This document shows, in pieces, positions 18,520 through 27,643 of a stretch of 64,000 nucleotides of DNA. Source of the DNA: Pricia antarctica (GTDB taxonomy: Bacteria; Bacteroidota; Bacteroidia; Flavobacteriales; Flavobacteriaceae); contig NZ_FNAO01000002.1 of the NCBI RefSeq assembly GCF_900101815.1, forward strand, positions 186,001 through 250,000, written 5' to 3'. How positions within the stretch are numbered: position 1 is the first letter of the stretch; every line of letters begins with the position of its first letter. The notes under the pieces were generated by a model that worked only from the letters and a program-made list of their open reading frames with translations, searched no databases and was not told the DNA's origin. The translations under genes were made by a program, and so were the position numbers.

Positions 18520-18872
18520 ACATATGACCTATATCTCCAAATTATTCAGATACAAAACACCTACTTAAATTTTAGAATAAGAAAAAAAAGGCAAGACACT
18601 AAGAAATGAGGCACTGCAAGATAACCATAAATATCAAAGCAATTCCTACGACTTTCCGTAAGATATTTGGGAAATAAATGACAAAGAAAGGCATTATAAG
18701 AATTAGATAGATAATCAAGCACAACCTAAGCGTTTGCGACTATTCAATCTGTTAGAACTGATCTTTACAACACCGACGTCAAAACAAAATCCCGATACGC
18801 AACATTGTCTTAATCCACTGCAGGTAAATGGAGTCGGGACTGCGTATTCACTGATTTCAGCGTTGAGAAAAC
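18520..18872 (-). repeat. Repeat copy 1: DUF1080-gene 3' end plus its downstream DNA
   Basis: 353 bases nearly identical to 21306-21670: about ten mismatches over the 283 bases from 18590 on, plus one small indel nearer the other end. Read on the minus strand, the middle encodes DNVAYRDFVLTSVL and a stop, the counterpart of GTVAYRNIVLTPVL at the end of the intact DUF1080 gene at 25406; the upstream part encodes PDSIYLQ in another frame, against PGPIYLQ there. It is therefore a frameshifted DUF1080 gene tail with its 3' flank. Its minus-strand 5' edge, GTTTTCTCAACGCTGA, cuts straight into the Fic remnant. Confidence 0.85.
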
Positions 18873-19096
18873 CATTGCTGGATATCATTTTTTTCTCTAA
18901 CCTTCGTCAGGTTGTCATCGTATAAATTTCTATTTCTTTCAAAAAAATCCGACAGATAGAGAACAGGTCTTTTCAATATCTCCTTTTCGACCAGATATAA
19001 AGTTATCATGAGTCTTCCATCACGTCCATTACCGTCTAGAAATGGGTGAATTGTTTCAAATTGATAATGAATCTCGGAATAAGAATCGAACTCAGG
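18857..19096 (-). pseudogene. Fic-domain gene remnant, truncated at both ends
   Basis: The frame holds the Fic core [19 protein letters not shown], including the AMP-transferase motif HPFxxGNGRxGR, then [15 protein letters not shown]-like helices and NDIQQW. A full Fic protein is about 300 or more residues; here only about 75 are Fic-like. The 5' side (higher coordinates) runs into the stop region of the DASS transporter gene, and the 3' side is cut after QQW by repeat copy 1, which supplies the final FSQR and stop. An open frame of 110 codons exists from 19189, but its first third is antisense-free overlap with the transporter's end in another frame, not Fic sequence. Almost certainly non-functional. 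Confidence 0.85.
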
Positions 19097-19097
19097 T

Positions 19098-20534
19098 TTA
19101 AAGCGTAAAGCCCAATGAAAGAAGGTAGGCAACGAGAATACCCAATGGTAAAATGAAAATAGGAGCAATTCCAGCAAAGTAGATTCCACCTATCCTGAAA
19201 TCTTTTTGATCTACTAACTTCGTGCTATATGCAATCGCATTTGGAGGTGTAGATACCGGCAAAAACAAAGCACAACTTGCACTTAGAGCAATAATTAGAG
19301 GTACTGAAACCTGAAATATTCCCGGGAGGCCCAAAGTGATTGGAATCAAAATGGCCGCCGCGGCGGTATTTGACATTACGTTGCTCATTCCCAACGTGAG
19401 ATACCCAAATATAATGGCAAGCAACAAGAGCGGGAAATTAAAACTATTGAGCATGGTAATAAACTTGTCAGCCAATCCCACGTCTACAATAGCGAGGCCC
19501 AACGCGAGACCTCCGGCTACCAGCATTAGTGTATCCCAGGGAAGTCCACGTACCTGATCTGCCGAAATGATACTGGTGAGCGTAAGGACGACAATTGGTA
19601 CAGCTGATGTAGCGGCCAAGGGAATTCCATGAAGCGACTCGGTGCTCCAGAGAAGAACTGTAAAAAACAAGGTCATAATAACGATCCACTTCTCCTTCAC
19701 CGGCACCAAGTGTTCGGGCTCTTCATCTAAAAACGACAAATCGAGATCGACAACGTCAGCAATATTCTTGGAAGAGAGGTATTTCCAAAACGACCAAACC
19801 AAGAATAAGGCAAGTGGAACTCCAAATACCATCCAGGTGAGAAATGTAATTTTAACGCCAATGGTTTCCAAAGCACCCACAGCGATTGCATTGGGGGTGC
19901 TGCCGATGATGGTTCCAATACCACCCACAGATGCAGCGGCCGGTATTCCAGTGAGCAAGGAACGTGTAAGGGGATTTCCTTTGCTCAGCTTGGATACGAG
20001 AGGCATTATGCTCCCAATCATCATGGCCGCTGTAGCCGTATTTGACATAAACATGCTTGCCACGGCAGTCATCATCATCAAACCGTAGAGTAGTCTTTTT
20101 GGTTTCTTCCCAAACCGACGTACGGTAAAGCGAAATAGTGTTCGGTCAAGTTCGACTCGCTTCATGCCCTCGGCGAGGAAAAACCCACCCAGCAATAGCC
20201 AAATCACATCGCTGGTCCAGGCGCCCACATAACCGCTTATTGGCATGGGGGTTTCTAAAAAATAATCTGATCCAAGCGTAAAGACCAAATAGCCGATAAT
20301 AAAAATTCCCACGGCAAAAGGTGGTATCGCTTCTGTAATCCAAAGACCTAAAGCGAGAATAGTCAAAAAAAGCACACTGTACATTGCCGGAGTGGCATCT
20401 TCAAACGGAATAAAATAGGTTACCAAAAAGGCGATTACCACATTTCCTAAAAAAGTGGAGGTATTAAATAGCCTGCCCAATGTCTGATCGCGGTAATATT
20501 TAAATGCAGACCTTCTGGAATCGCTGCTTCCCAT
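19098..20534 (-). CDS. DASS/SLC13-family sodium-coupled anion transporter
   Basis: 478 residues with about eleven hydrophobic segments. The two DASS half-repeats each show their signature: [10 protein letters not shown] and [18 protein letters not shown] in the first half, [15 protein letters not shown] and [13 protein letters not shown] in the second. Family members co-transport Na+ with dicarboxylates, citrate or sulfate. An uncharged guess between these is not possible by eye. It lies between repeat copies 1 and 2 with the hemerythrin gene, and its stop touches the Fic remnant, so the segment has been rearranged after the gene's end. Confidence 0.92.
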   Translation of the reverse strand: MGSSDSRRSAFKYYRDQTLGRLFNTSTFLGNVVIAFLVTYFIPFEDATPAMYSVLFLTILALGLWITEAIPPFAVGIFIIGYLVFTLGSDYFLETPMPISGYVGAWTSDVIWLLLGGFFLAEGMKRVELDRTLFRFTVRRFGKKPKRLLYGLMMMTAVASMFMSNTATAAMMIGSIMPLVSKLSKGNPLTRSLLTGIPAAASVGGIGTIIGSTPNAIAVGALETIGVKITFLTWMVFGVPLALFLVWSFWKYLSSKNIADVVDLDLSFLDEEPEHLVPVKEKWIVIMTLFFTVLLWSTESLHGIPLAATSAVPIVVLTLTSIISADQVRGLPWDTLMLVAGGLALGLAIVDVGLADKFITMLNSFNFPLLLLAIIFGYLTLGMSNVMSNTAAAAILIPITLGLPGIFQVSVPLIIALSASCALFLPVSTPPNAIAYSTKLVDQKDFRIGGIYFAGIAPIFILPLGILVAYLLSLGFTL

Positions 20535-20788
20535 TTATTGATTTTTTTTAACTTTTAATGGCTTAAAACTGGATGTCAAGTAGTTATAATTCAATTATTT
20601 CACATTCATAAAACCACAAAAAGTACTAAGAATTACAGACGAAACACGTACATCAAAATTATCTCATTTTTAAAGTATTGCCAACGGTAAATATATAAAC
20701 CTGTTTTAATGTCTTATATTTTGTGTTAATAATAGTTTTTACTCCATATCATTAAAATGTATTTATTTTAAAGCTAATTCTCGCCTTT

Positions 20789-21265
20789 TTATGATTCCAA
20801 ATCCGAACCTGGAATTGAGTTAGGCCAATCCTTTTTGTAATCCCTCTTGGTCTTTTCATAACCCTCCATTAGCTCTTTAGACTTGTTTTGACTGTAGACT
20901 TTTTTTGCCTTTCCAAAAAACTCATTTTCTTCGTCCTTCAAATGATGGTGCACCTTATCGTTCAATTTCTTCATAGTCGCTAACCAATGTGGAGAAACCA
21001 TATCGGTTGCCTCCAACTCTTGAATGAGTTCGTCTATTTCATGGTGTTCTGCCATTCCATGGCGTGCATCTTCTTGCATGCTGTCTGTCTCTATTAAGGG
21101 AGAGTAGAAATATCGTTCCTCTGCTACTTCATGCACTTCCAATTCCTTTCGGAGCTTAGTCCAAAGTTCTTTACGCTCTGAAGAATTTCCTGAAGTTTTT
21201 GATATTTTATCACAAAGATCTCTTTGAATATCGTGGTCCTTCTTAATTGCTTCGTAAATGTTCAT
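20789..21265 (-). CDS. Hemerythrin-domain protein
   Basis: 158 residues, soluble, without a signal peptide. The four-helix HHE pattern of iron ligands is visible: KKDHDIQRD near residue 10, VHEVAEERYFYSPL about 50, MAEHHEIDELIQEL about 75, and KVHHHLKDEENEFF about 110. Proteins of this type bind oxygen, NO or act in oxidative and iron stress responses. It lies 254 bases upstream (minus strand) of the DASS transporter and immediately inside repeat copy 2. The lysine-rich C-terminus (MEGYEKTKRDYKKDWPNS) is typical of Bacteroidota members. Confidence 0.9.
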   Translation of the reverse strand: MNIYEAIKKDHDIQRDLCDKISKTSGNSSERKELWTKLRKELEVHEVAEERYFYSPLIETDSMQEDARHGMAEHHEIDELIQELEATDMVSPHWLATMKKLNDKVHHHLKDEENEFFGKAKKVYSQNKSKELMEGYEKTKRDYKKDWPNSIPGSDLES

Positions 21266-21305
21266 AATGTTTTTAAATTATTAATTGTTAACAATTGTAA
21301 AAAAA

Positions 21306-21670
21306 ACATATGACCTATATCTCCAAATTATTCAGATATAAACCATATCCTTAAATTTTACCAAAAATGTTAGGATAACATAAAAAGGGCAAGACACTAA
21401 GAAATGAGGCACTGCAAGATAACCATAAATATCAAAGCTATTCCTACGACTTTCGGTAAGATATTTAGGAAATAAATGACAAAGAAAGGCATTATAAGAA
21501 TTAAATAGATAATTAAGCACAACCTAAGCGATTGCGACTATTCAATCTGTTAGAACTGATCTTTACAACACCGACGTCAAAACAAAATCCCTATACGTAA
21601 CATTGCCTTAATCCACTGCAGGTAAATGGGGTCGGGACTGCGTATTCACTGATTTCAGCGTTGAGAAAAC
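21306..21670 (-). repeat. Repeat copy 2: DUF1080-gene 3' end plus its downstream DNA
   Basis: 365 bases matching copy 1 (18520-18872) in the same orientation. Both share the same minus-strand 5' edge, GTTTTCTCAACGCTGA, and the same far edge, ACATATGACC. Here that edge cuts into the propeller-like gene, whose last residues FSQR and stop come from the repeat. Together copies 1 and 2 bracket hemerythrin, the DASS transporter and the Fic remnant. Confidence 0.85.
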
Positions 21671-22581
21671 TTGTTTACGGCAATTCGTATCAGCGGATCG
21701 CTTTGTGTTCCCCAAATATGTAGATGCCCTTCCTTGTCCACTTGCAGTCCTGCTGCAGCACCAAAATCAACTTCATTGGTACAGTTAAAAGTTTTGGTGC
21801 GGACTTTCTCCATTATGGGTTCAAAGTTTTCCAGACCACTCACAAGAATCAAATCTGCATGACCGACACTTTCTTCGTTGTAAAATCCAATGGCATAAAT
21901 GGCCTTCTCATCTCTAATAAGATTGATCGATTGATAGCTTGCCCAGTCATCGGGAGCAGCAAAACTCGCTAGCATTTTCTGTTCATTTTGTTCGGGATCA
22001 ATGCGGTAGAATTCCCAGTTCCGACTATCCCAATTGCTGACTACCATCAAATAACCCGTGTCAGTGGCTAATAAGCCTGTTGATCCAGCGGTTTGCCGCT
22101 TAGCTTCACCTTTCCTGTCCATAGTAAAATTTGGCTGAGCGGTATCCAGGTTGCCATTACGGTAATTATACAAGCAAACTTTTGAAGCGGTCTTGGTAAA
22201 ATTATCTTCAATGCCTACTACGAAATAGGGTTCACTGACTTGAATGCCTCCCGCATGCCTATACGGTTCCTTCATTAGGGAAATTAGGGTATCCGTTTTT
22301 CGCGTTGCCAGGTCCACCTGCAAAACGTAGGCTTGTGCGAGCGAACTCCCCGAAATAAGAAGTTTTTCAGTCCCGTTTTTCTCAATTACCTGCATACCCT
22401 GCAAATGGCCCCCTTCACTGGGCACATGTATTTCATTGCTTATGAACATAACTTCCGGTTCGGAGCTCAGGGCTTCAAATACTTCAGGTACATTTTTAAC
22501 TTGCTGGCCAAAGCCCAAAAGAGGATGCAAGCCTAGGATGGCAATTATAAAATATGCTATACATATATTACGTTGACCCAT
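21655..22581 (-). CDS. Secreted protein, probable beta-propeller, unrecognised family
   Basis: 308 residues with a Sec signal (AYFIIAILGLHPLLGFGQ). The rest shows repeated short strands of propeller type (EKLLISGSSLAQAYVLQVDL, GYLMVVSNWDSRNWEFYRID, GLQVDKEGHLHIWGTQSDP), but I do not recognise a defined family. The last four residues, FSQR, and the stop lie in repeat copy 2, exactly as at the end of the Fic remnant, so the native C-terminus has probably been lost. It may still fold if the missing part was short. Eighty bases separate it from the GT39-like gene upstream on this strand. Confidence 0.75.
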   Translation of the reverse strand: MGQRNICIAYFIIAILGLHPLLGFGQQVKNVPEVFEALSSEPEVMFISNEIHVPSEGGHLQGMQVIEKNGTEKLLISGSSLAQAYVLQVDLATRKTDTLISLMKEPYRHAGGIQVSEPYFVVGIEDNFTKTASKVCLYNYRNGNLDTAQPNFTMDRKGEAKRQTAGSTGLLATDTGYLMVVSNWDSRNWEFYRIDPEQNEQKMLASFAAPDDWASYQSINLIRDEKAIYAIGFYNEESVGHADLILVSGLENFEPIMEKVRTKTFNCTNEVDFGAAAGLQVDKEGHLHIWGTQSDPLIRIAVNKFSQR

Positions 22582-22662
22582 GACGAAAGTTAGTTTAAAT
22601 ATCTAGCAACAGGTGTCGTTATCATTTTTAAGTTTCTTATGGGCCGTCCCGACCACACGAAC

Positions 22663-24216
22663 TTAGTTGTTTCGGTCGGTTTTAACTTCCTCAATTTCCT
22701 TTTTTATGCGCTTGTTGACATCAATTTTGGCACCGGTAAAAACAAATATCCTAGTTTTAAATTCCCTCGCATACGGGTTTGTAATCGAATCGGCAATAAC
22801 GGCCGTATCAAAATAGGGGCTGGTTTTTTTAAACTCATCTTCTTTTTCGGAATAGTCTTTAATCCGTATGAGATTGGTATATTTTTGGTCAAGATCGAAC
22901 CAATCCACATAATCCGCGTTGAAAGAAGTCGCTTTAATTCCCACTTTGGTATAATAGTTTATGGCGCCTGCTTGTCCGTAGTTATCACAGAGTACCAGCG
23001 TTTCGTTTGCATTTGGAAGGTCGGTATAGAGGGCATCCACTTTTAACGCAAGTTCTTTCCATCCCAACATATCCGCATAATCTTGGGGTATCAAATGGTC
23101 CTTGCCATCTTCCCATCTCAGCATTCCTAATTTCTTATACGTACTGGAATGCGCTACCATATATTCAGGACTTTTATTAGGAAATGTAAATTGATACATG
23201 GGGATAAAGAATACCATAGGAACGGCAATAGCTGCCCAACGCCAATATTTTTTGTTTTCTTCCTTTAGGAGGATCGAAAGATAAACAGAACCAAAGGTGA
23301 GGTAAATAGGATAAAGCCCAATGGCATAATAGTCCTTGGCCCTAAAATATAGAAACACAATCAGTGTAAAAAACAGCGTACCAAAAAAGAGCCTATATTT
23401 CTGAAAAGGCTTGTAGAACAATAGACCGTATAACCCCGAAATTAATACAAAAAGTGATCCAATAAAGAAAGATAATTGGGATTTTAAAAAACCCAAACGG
23501 TCCACATTCACCAATTGCGTTTCCGCCAGTTCGTTTAAATGATGGATAACCGGGAATCCGTTATTGTACTGCCATAGGATATTGGGCAAGACGAGTATAA
23601 TTGCCAATAAAAGCGCCAGATATAGTTCCTTTCTGAGGAATACCTTTCGTTGTGGACTCAACAAAAGAGCCGGAAATAGTCCTAAAATTAAGAAGCCAAT
23701 ATTATATTTATTGAGAAACCCAAAAGCAAATACGATGGCAGCTGCATACAGCCATTTCGATCTTTCGGTATTAAAATATTTGATGAGGATAAAGTAAAAA
23801 GTGGTCCAACACAAAACATCTAGGGAGTTCGGCTGGTAAAGGGTGTTTAACCTTAAAAGTGCTGAAAACAGAACACAAGTCGCGCCTAAAATCAAGGCAA
23901 AACGATTGCCGTTCAGTGCTGCAATGGCTTTCCAAACCACTACAAGGGTCAGGGCCCCAAATAACGCTGGAAAGAATTTTACCCAAAAAACGGAATTGCC
24001 CAAAAGAGAAATGATACTTGAAATCCAAGAGGTAACCGGAGGAACGGATTGATAGCCCCAAGCCAAATGATGGGCTTGGTCAAGATGAAGGTATTCGTCG
24101 CGTTGCAGGTCGTATTCTGGGCTTATTAAAACGTATTGCAGTAGAAATTTTAAGGCTACGAAGCCAACTAAAATCCAGGTATTTTTCTTCGTTTTGGCAT
24201 CGAGTTGCAAATTCAT
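22663..24216 (-). CDS. GT39/ArnT-like membrane glycosyltransferase
   Basis: The frame extends to 24276, but the ATG at 24216 (MNLQLDAKTKKNTW) just before the first membrane helix is the likelier start, giving 517 residues. About ten to twelve hydrophobic helices fill residues 15-350. The first periplasmic loop carries the acidic motif DLQRDEYLHLDQAHHLAWGY, typical of the PMT/ArnT family that moves sugars from polyprenyl phosphate carriers to lipid or protein. The C-terminal 170 residues form a soluble domain. Substrate unknown. No partner synthesis genes are adjacent. Confidence 0.88.
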   Translation of the reverse strand: MNLQLDAKTKKNTWILVGFVALKFLLQYVLISPEYDLQRDEYLHLDQAHHLAWGYQSVPPVTSWISSIISLLGNSVFWVKFFPALFGALTLVVVWKAIAALNGNRFALILGATCVLFSALLRLNTLYQPNSLDVLCWTTFYFILIKYFNTERSKWLYAAAIVFAFGFLNKYNIGFLILGLFPALLLSPQRKVFLRKELYLALLLAIILVLPNILWQYNNGFPVIHHLNELAETQLVNVDRLGFLKSQLSFFIGSLFVLISGLYGLLFYKPFQKYRLFFGTLFFTLIVFLYFRAKDYYAIGLYPIYLTFGSVYLSILLKEENKKYWRWAAIAVPMVFFIPMYQFTFPNKSPEYMVAHSSTYKKLGMLRWEDGKDHLIPQDYADMLGWKELALKVDALYTDLPNANETLVLCDNYGQAGAINYYTKVGIKATSFNADYVDWFDLDQKYTNLIRIKDYSEKEDEFKKTSPYFDTAVIADSITNPYAREFKTRIFVFTGAKIDVNKRIKKEIEEVKTDRNN

Positions 24217-24428
24217 GTTGGTGGTATTGACTAAAATGTTTCCCAAAATTCGACAATTACAAAGATGTCGGGTCATTTTTGATGACCGGATTGTTGAATC
24301 TTACGGATGGGCCGTCGTCGCAGTGTAAACTTATTCAATTCAAATAATAATCTTCAATGGTTTAGGTTTTCCATTAGGTGGTGCTGGAGGCGCATGTTTT
24401 TAATTTATGGGTAGGGTCGTTTACTCGA

Positions 24429-24854
24429 TTAGCTACTGTCTTTTTTGCCCTTCAAGTAGGTTTCGGGTGTTAGGATTGCCAGTTCACTGTTCTTAAAATC
24501 CTTTATGTTCCTCGTCAGAATAATCTCGATTTCCTTGTTTTCCACTGCCGAAAAATTTTGGAGCGCGTCTTCAAAGTCCTTAAAATTGGAATTCAAGGCT
24601 CTCACTACCACTTTCCTGTCCATTTTTACGATATCGATTATGTTCAGGAGCTGGTTCAATTTATCTATTACGATTTCATGTTTGGCGGTCTTTCGCAATA
24701 GGTAGTAGGTGTTCGCTATAATTACGGGTGTCGTAAAACCTTCGATTTTTATTGCTTCGCAGAGGTTCAATACCTGTGCCGCATGTTCGGCAAAAGGTTC
24801 CGTATCGAAGAAAAAGTCCAGCAGGACGTCCATATCAATCAATACTTTTTCCAT
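24429..24854 (-). CDS. PIN-domain toxin of a type II toxin-antitoxin pair
   Basis: 141 residues of PIN fold. The acidic metal-binding residues are seen at the N-terminus (VLIDMDVLLDFF), near NFKDFEDALQNFSAVE, and in ILTRNIKDF. PIN toxins are Mg-dependent ribonucleases. Its ATG overlaps the upstream stop by one base (TAATG), so translation is coupled to the antitoxin. Complete by length. Confidence 0.9.
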   Translation of the reverse strand: MEKVLIDMDVLLDFFFDTEPFAEHAAQVLNLCEAIKIEGFTTPVIIANTYYLLRKTAKHEIVIDKLNQLLNIIDIVKMDRKVVVRALNSNFKDFEDALQNFSAVENKEIEIILTRNIKDFKNSELAILTPETYLKGKKDSS

Positions 24855-25102
24855 TATAGGTATTTCTTCTCTAAACGGTCCTGCAGTTCTTTTTTATAAT
24901 CGAAGTCTTTGGGCGGTTTGATCGAGCCTTTTAAGGATGCTATTGCCGGGCTCAGATTGTTCTGTTTCTCCGGTTTCTTGTCCGTTAGCATCTTCAAATA
25001 ATTTTCAATAATATCGGATAGGCTGCGGTTTTTGTCCTTGGCGTATTCCTTCGCCCTTTCAATGATTTTTTGTTCTATCGTCAATGTAAGTTTTGTATTC
25101 AT
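24854..25102 (-). CDS. DUF6364-type antitoxin
   Basis: 82 residues. The N-terminus fits a ribbon-helix-helix DNA-binding motif (KLTLTIEQKIIERAKEYAKD then SLSDIIENYLKML), and the C-terminal part is lysine-rich and probably neutralises the PIN toxin encoded directly downstream. Such antitoxins repress their own promoter; upstream on the plus strand two ATACGTG direct repeats at 25131-25137 and 25155-25161, 24 bases apart, are possible operator sites, although this is only a pattern match. Confidence 0.88.
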   Translation of the reverse strand: MNTKLTLTIEQKIIERAKEYAKDKNRSLSDIIENYLKMLTDKKPEKQNNLSPAIASLKGSIKPPKDFDYKKELQDRLEKKYL

Positions 25103-25194
25103 CGCTTTAATTTTCGACTAAAATACTAAAATACGTGTATGTTTAAATAAAAAGATACGTGCGCTATAAGAAAACATTGTTTTTGAGATTACAG

Positions 25195-25502
25195 TTATTC
25201 AGATATAGTGCACCTAAATACATTAGGAAAAAGGAGTAACACAATAAAAAATCAGGCACTGCAATGAAACAAAAAGTACCAAAGTTAATTCTATGACTTT
25301 TCGTAAGGCAATTAAAGCGAGCTTAAGAGGGTAAGCAATTCTAGAATGCCAATAAAAAAGTATAACCGAAATGTATGAGACTCTTAATTATTGGTAACAG
25401 GAATCCTACAATACTGGCGTCAACACAATATTCCGATAGGCCACAGTACCATGATCGCCCTGCAAATAAATAGGTCCGGGGGCCATCACATCGGAGCTTA
25501 TC
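25195..25502 (-). repeat. Repeat copy 3 (diverged): end of the intact DUF1080 gene and its 3' flank
   Basis: This stretch is the apparent parent-type sequence of copies 1 and 2: the last codons of the intact DUF1080 gene and about 210 bases downstream. Shared landmarks in the flank are CTTACG(G/A)AAAGTC, GCAGTGCCT and ATCTGAATAA on the minus strand. Identity is clearly lower than between copies 1 and 2, and the outer edge ACATATGACC is absent. End points are approximate. Confidence 0.65.
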
Positions 25503-26431
25503 GCCCCACCGGTGGGGCCGGCCATAGGCTGGTTGTCAATGATTTTTTTGCCGTTAAATACTACCGTCAAGTGGCGGTCGTACAGCGTAATGTCCAACGT
25601 CTGCCATTCGCCGGCTGGTTTTTCGGCGGTAACACTGGGGGTAATCCGGCTGTAGAGGGCACCCATGTTGTGGGGGTCCAACTCTTTGCCGTAGGAATCC
25701 ACTACCTGAATTTCGTATAGGCCGCGGAGATAGATGCCGCTGTTGCTGCCTTCGGGTACGTTCACCTCCAGTTTTAGATTAAAGTCCATGAATTCCTTTT
25801 CGGTACGCAGGTTTCCGTAGTGGAGGTGTTCGCCTTGCTCGGGCTGAACGGGGTTGTTGGTTAATTGTCCGTCAACCACCTTAAAGCCGTTTTTGTGTTC
25901 TGGGTCGATGAGTTTCCAACCGGTAAGATCTTTGCCGTTAAAAAGGGTTATGGGCTTTCCATATTTTATTTGCGACATATCAGGTTTTTCGGGCATCGGT
26001 GGCATACGCTTTCCGGTAAAGGTATCGGACGTTTCGCCGGGGCCTTCCCAAGAGGGGCCGGTCATGGTACCTTGTAATCGGTCTCCCGATTTTTTGATAC
26101 GAAGGGTGTAGGTGCGAATATGTTTTCGTTCGTTGGCCGCCCCGTCCTTGAACATGTTTACTTCGTTGGTTCGGGTGACCACTAGGGTGTTTTCATCCGC
26201 TAAATACACGTCCGACACGGGCAATACGCTACCGCCGATCCATAACAGTTCGGCATCCAAAAAACCTTGATTGTCATGTACGTTCAGCCATCCTACCCCG
26301 CCGCCTTCGACATCTAGGGTCCAAGTGCCCAAGAACTCGTTTTCCGTGGTTAAAGATTTGAAAGTAGGGTTTGCCGATGCCATGGAGGAGCTAAAAAAAA
26401 GAACGGCGATAAAAAGGGAGGTATTTTTCAT
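25406..26431 (-). CDS. DUF1080 protein (3-keto-disaccharide hydrolase family), secreted
   Basis: 341 residues with a Sec signal (MKNTSLFIAVLFFSSSMASA). The first domain (about 25-145) is a beta-rich module; the second (about 160-341) is DUF1080, with ITLFNGKDLTGWKL, NLRTEKEFMDFNLKLEVNV, NSGIYLRGLYEIQVVDS, GEWQTLDITL and the C-terminal PIYLQGDHGTVAYRNI. Several DUF1080 proteins have been shown to cleave 3-keto-glycosides; substrate here is unknown. Its last exon-like segment is duplicated twice to the left as repeats 1 and 2. Divergent ThuA and other sugar-handling genes follow on the right. Confidence 0.9.
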   Translation of the reverse strand: MKNTSLFIAVLFFSSSMASANPTFKSLTTENEFLGTWTLDVEGGGVGWLNVHDNQGFLDAELLWIGGSVLPVSDVYLADENTLVVTRTNEVNMFKDGAANERKHIRTYTLRIKKSGDRLQGTMTGPSWEGPGETSDTFTGKRMPPMPEKPDMSQIKYGKPITLFNGKDLTGWKLIDPEHKNGFKVVDGQLTNNPVQPEQGEHLHYGNLRTEKEFMDFNLKLEVNVPEGSNSGIYLRGLYEIQVVDSYGKELDPHNMGALYSRITPSVTAEKPAGEWQTLDITLYDRHLTVVFNGKKIIDNQPMAGPTGGAISSDVMAPGPIYLQGDHGTVAYRNIVLTPVL

Positions 26432-26526
26432 TTTGACAGGGATTTAATTGCCTGTAGTGGCGATTTAGTTTCAATTTAGCCAATTATTTCAATATCCCCA
26501 TTATTTTCGAATGAAATTAATTCCTA

Positions 26527-26808
26527 TTAAAGTACCGATTTGGATATCTCCATATCGGCATCCTTCCAAGCCTTGTCAAATTCGTCTTTAATGATCTTTG
26601 CTTCATCCTTTTTATTTTGGGCTACAAAGCTTTTATACAGGCCCATCAACGACCAGCCGTTTTGGCGAAGCGCCTTGACATCTTCTTGGTATACTTTTTT
26701 CGCTTTTGGGATTGATGGTAAATTCCATACCTTCATGGATCTTTCGCCCGATAGCAAACCCATTGCTTTTGTACGCAATTCGAAGAAGTAGAATTTTAAG
26801 TAATCCAA
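26527..26808 (-). pseudogene. C-terminal remnant of a tetratricopeptide-type protein
   Basis: A 93-codon frame whose last 55 residues (KKVYQEDVKALRQNGWSLMG then LYKSFVAQNKKDEA and EFDKAWKDADMEI) match the closing repeat of large TPR proteins, which usually read AExVYxEDLxxxPxNGWSLxGL. The beginning has no signal and no start context of its own, and full family members are several hundred residues. I read it as the leftover 3' end of a lost gene; an independent small protein cannot be excluded. Confidence 0.6.
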
Positions 26809-26823
26809 ATAACTATTTACAAC

Positions 26824-27636
26824 ATGAAAACAAGTAATAGATTTTTAAAAACCATGGTCATTGGTTCGATTTGCTTCCTATTTTCGAATCTACTGATAGC
26901 GCAAAAACAGTTTAAGGTGCTTTTGATAACCGAGACGGCAGGTTGGCACCATGAATCTATCGACAATGGTATTGTGGCGATAAATGAACTGGCGGCCACC
27001 CACAACTTCGAGGTGGTGCGGCAACAAGATGCAATAAAAATCACGGAAGAAGGCCTCAAGGGGATGGATGCCGTAATCTTTCTGAGTACCACGGCCGATA
27101 TTTTTGATGATGACGAACAAGCTGCCTTCGAAAATTACATCCGATCGGGAAAGGGATATGTGGGTATCCATGCCGCTTCCGACACGGAATACGACTGGGA
27201 ATGGTATACCAAGCTCGTAGGGAGGATGTTCCATATCCATCCGGCACAGCAGACGGCAAAACTAAAAATCATCGATCATAATTTTCCCGGGCTGGAGCAT
27301 TTTCCCGACACCCTTTTGTGGACGGATGAATGGTATGAATTCGGTCCCGATAAAATAGAGGGCCTGAACAACCTGGTTCTGGTAGATGAGAATTCCTATG
27401 ATCCAAAAGTGACATGGAAAAATAGGGATGCCGATAAAGATGGAAATTTCACGATTGATCGGGTAGGTGAAGGAACCGGCACGCACCCTATCTCTTGGTA
27501 TCATGAATTCGATGGGGGACGGTCGTTCTACACGGCTTTGGGCCATATCGAAAAGGTGTTCGAAAACCAATGGTTTTTAGACCATTTATATGGAGGAATT
27601 TATTATGCCGCTACTGGCAAAGGAATCGAAAAATAA
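26824..27636 (+). CDS. ThuA-domain protein, secreted
   Basis: 270 residues with a Sec signal (IGSICFLFSNLLIAQ). The ThuA (class I glutamine-amidotransferase-like) domain fills the rest: VLLITETAGWHHESIDNG, a central FLSTTADIFDDDEQAAFENY, GYVGIHAASDTEYDWEWYTK, and ISWYHEFDGGRSFYTALGH near the end. ThuA-type proteins are linked to trehalose and 3-keto-sugar use, but no catalytic function is firmly known for the secreted branch. The NIPSNAP gene begins 8 bases after its stop, so the two are one transcript. Confidence 0.92.
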   Translation: MKTSNRFLKTMVIGSICFLFSNLLIAQKQFKVLLITETAGWHHESIDNGIVAINELAATHNFEVVRQQDAIKITEEGLKGMDAVIFLSTTADIFDDDEQAAFENYIRSGKGYVGIHAASDTEYDWEWYTKLVGRMFHIHPAQQTAKLKIIDHNFPGLEHFPDTLLWTDEWYEFGPDKIEGLNNLVLVDENSYDPKVTWKNRDADKDGNFTIDRVGEGTGTHPISWYHEFDGGRSFYTALGHIEKVFENQWFLDHLYGGIYYAATGKGIEK

Positions 27637-27643
27637 GTTAAAG

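Noticed and set aside
24271-24287. Small hairpin GGTCAT-TTTTG-ATGACC as terminator of the toxin-antitoxin pair
   Set aside because: Only a 6-bp stem and no T-run on the minus strand.
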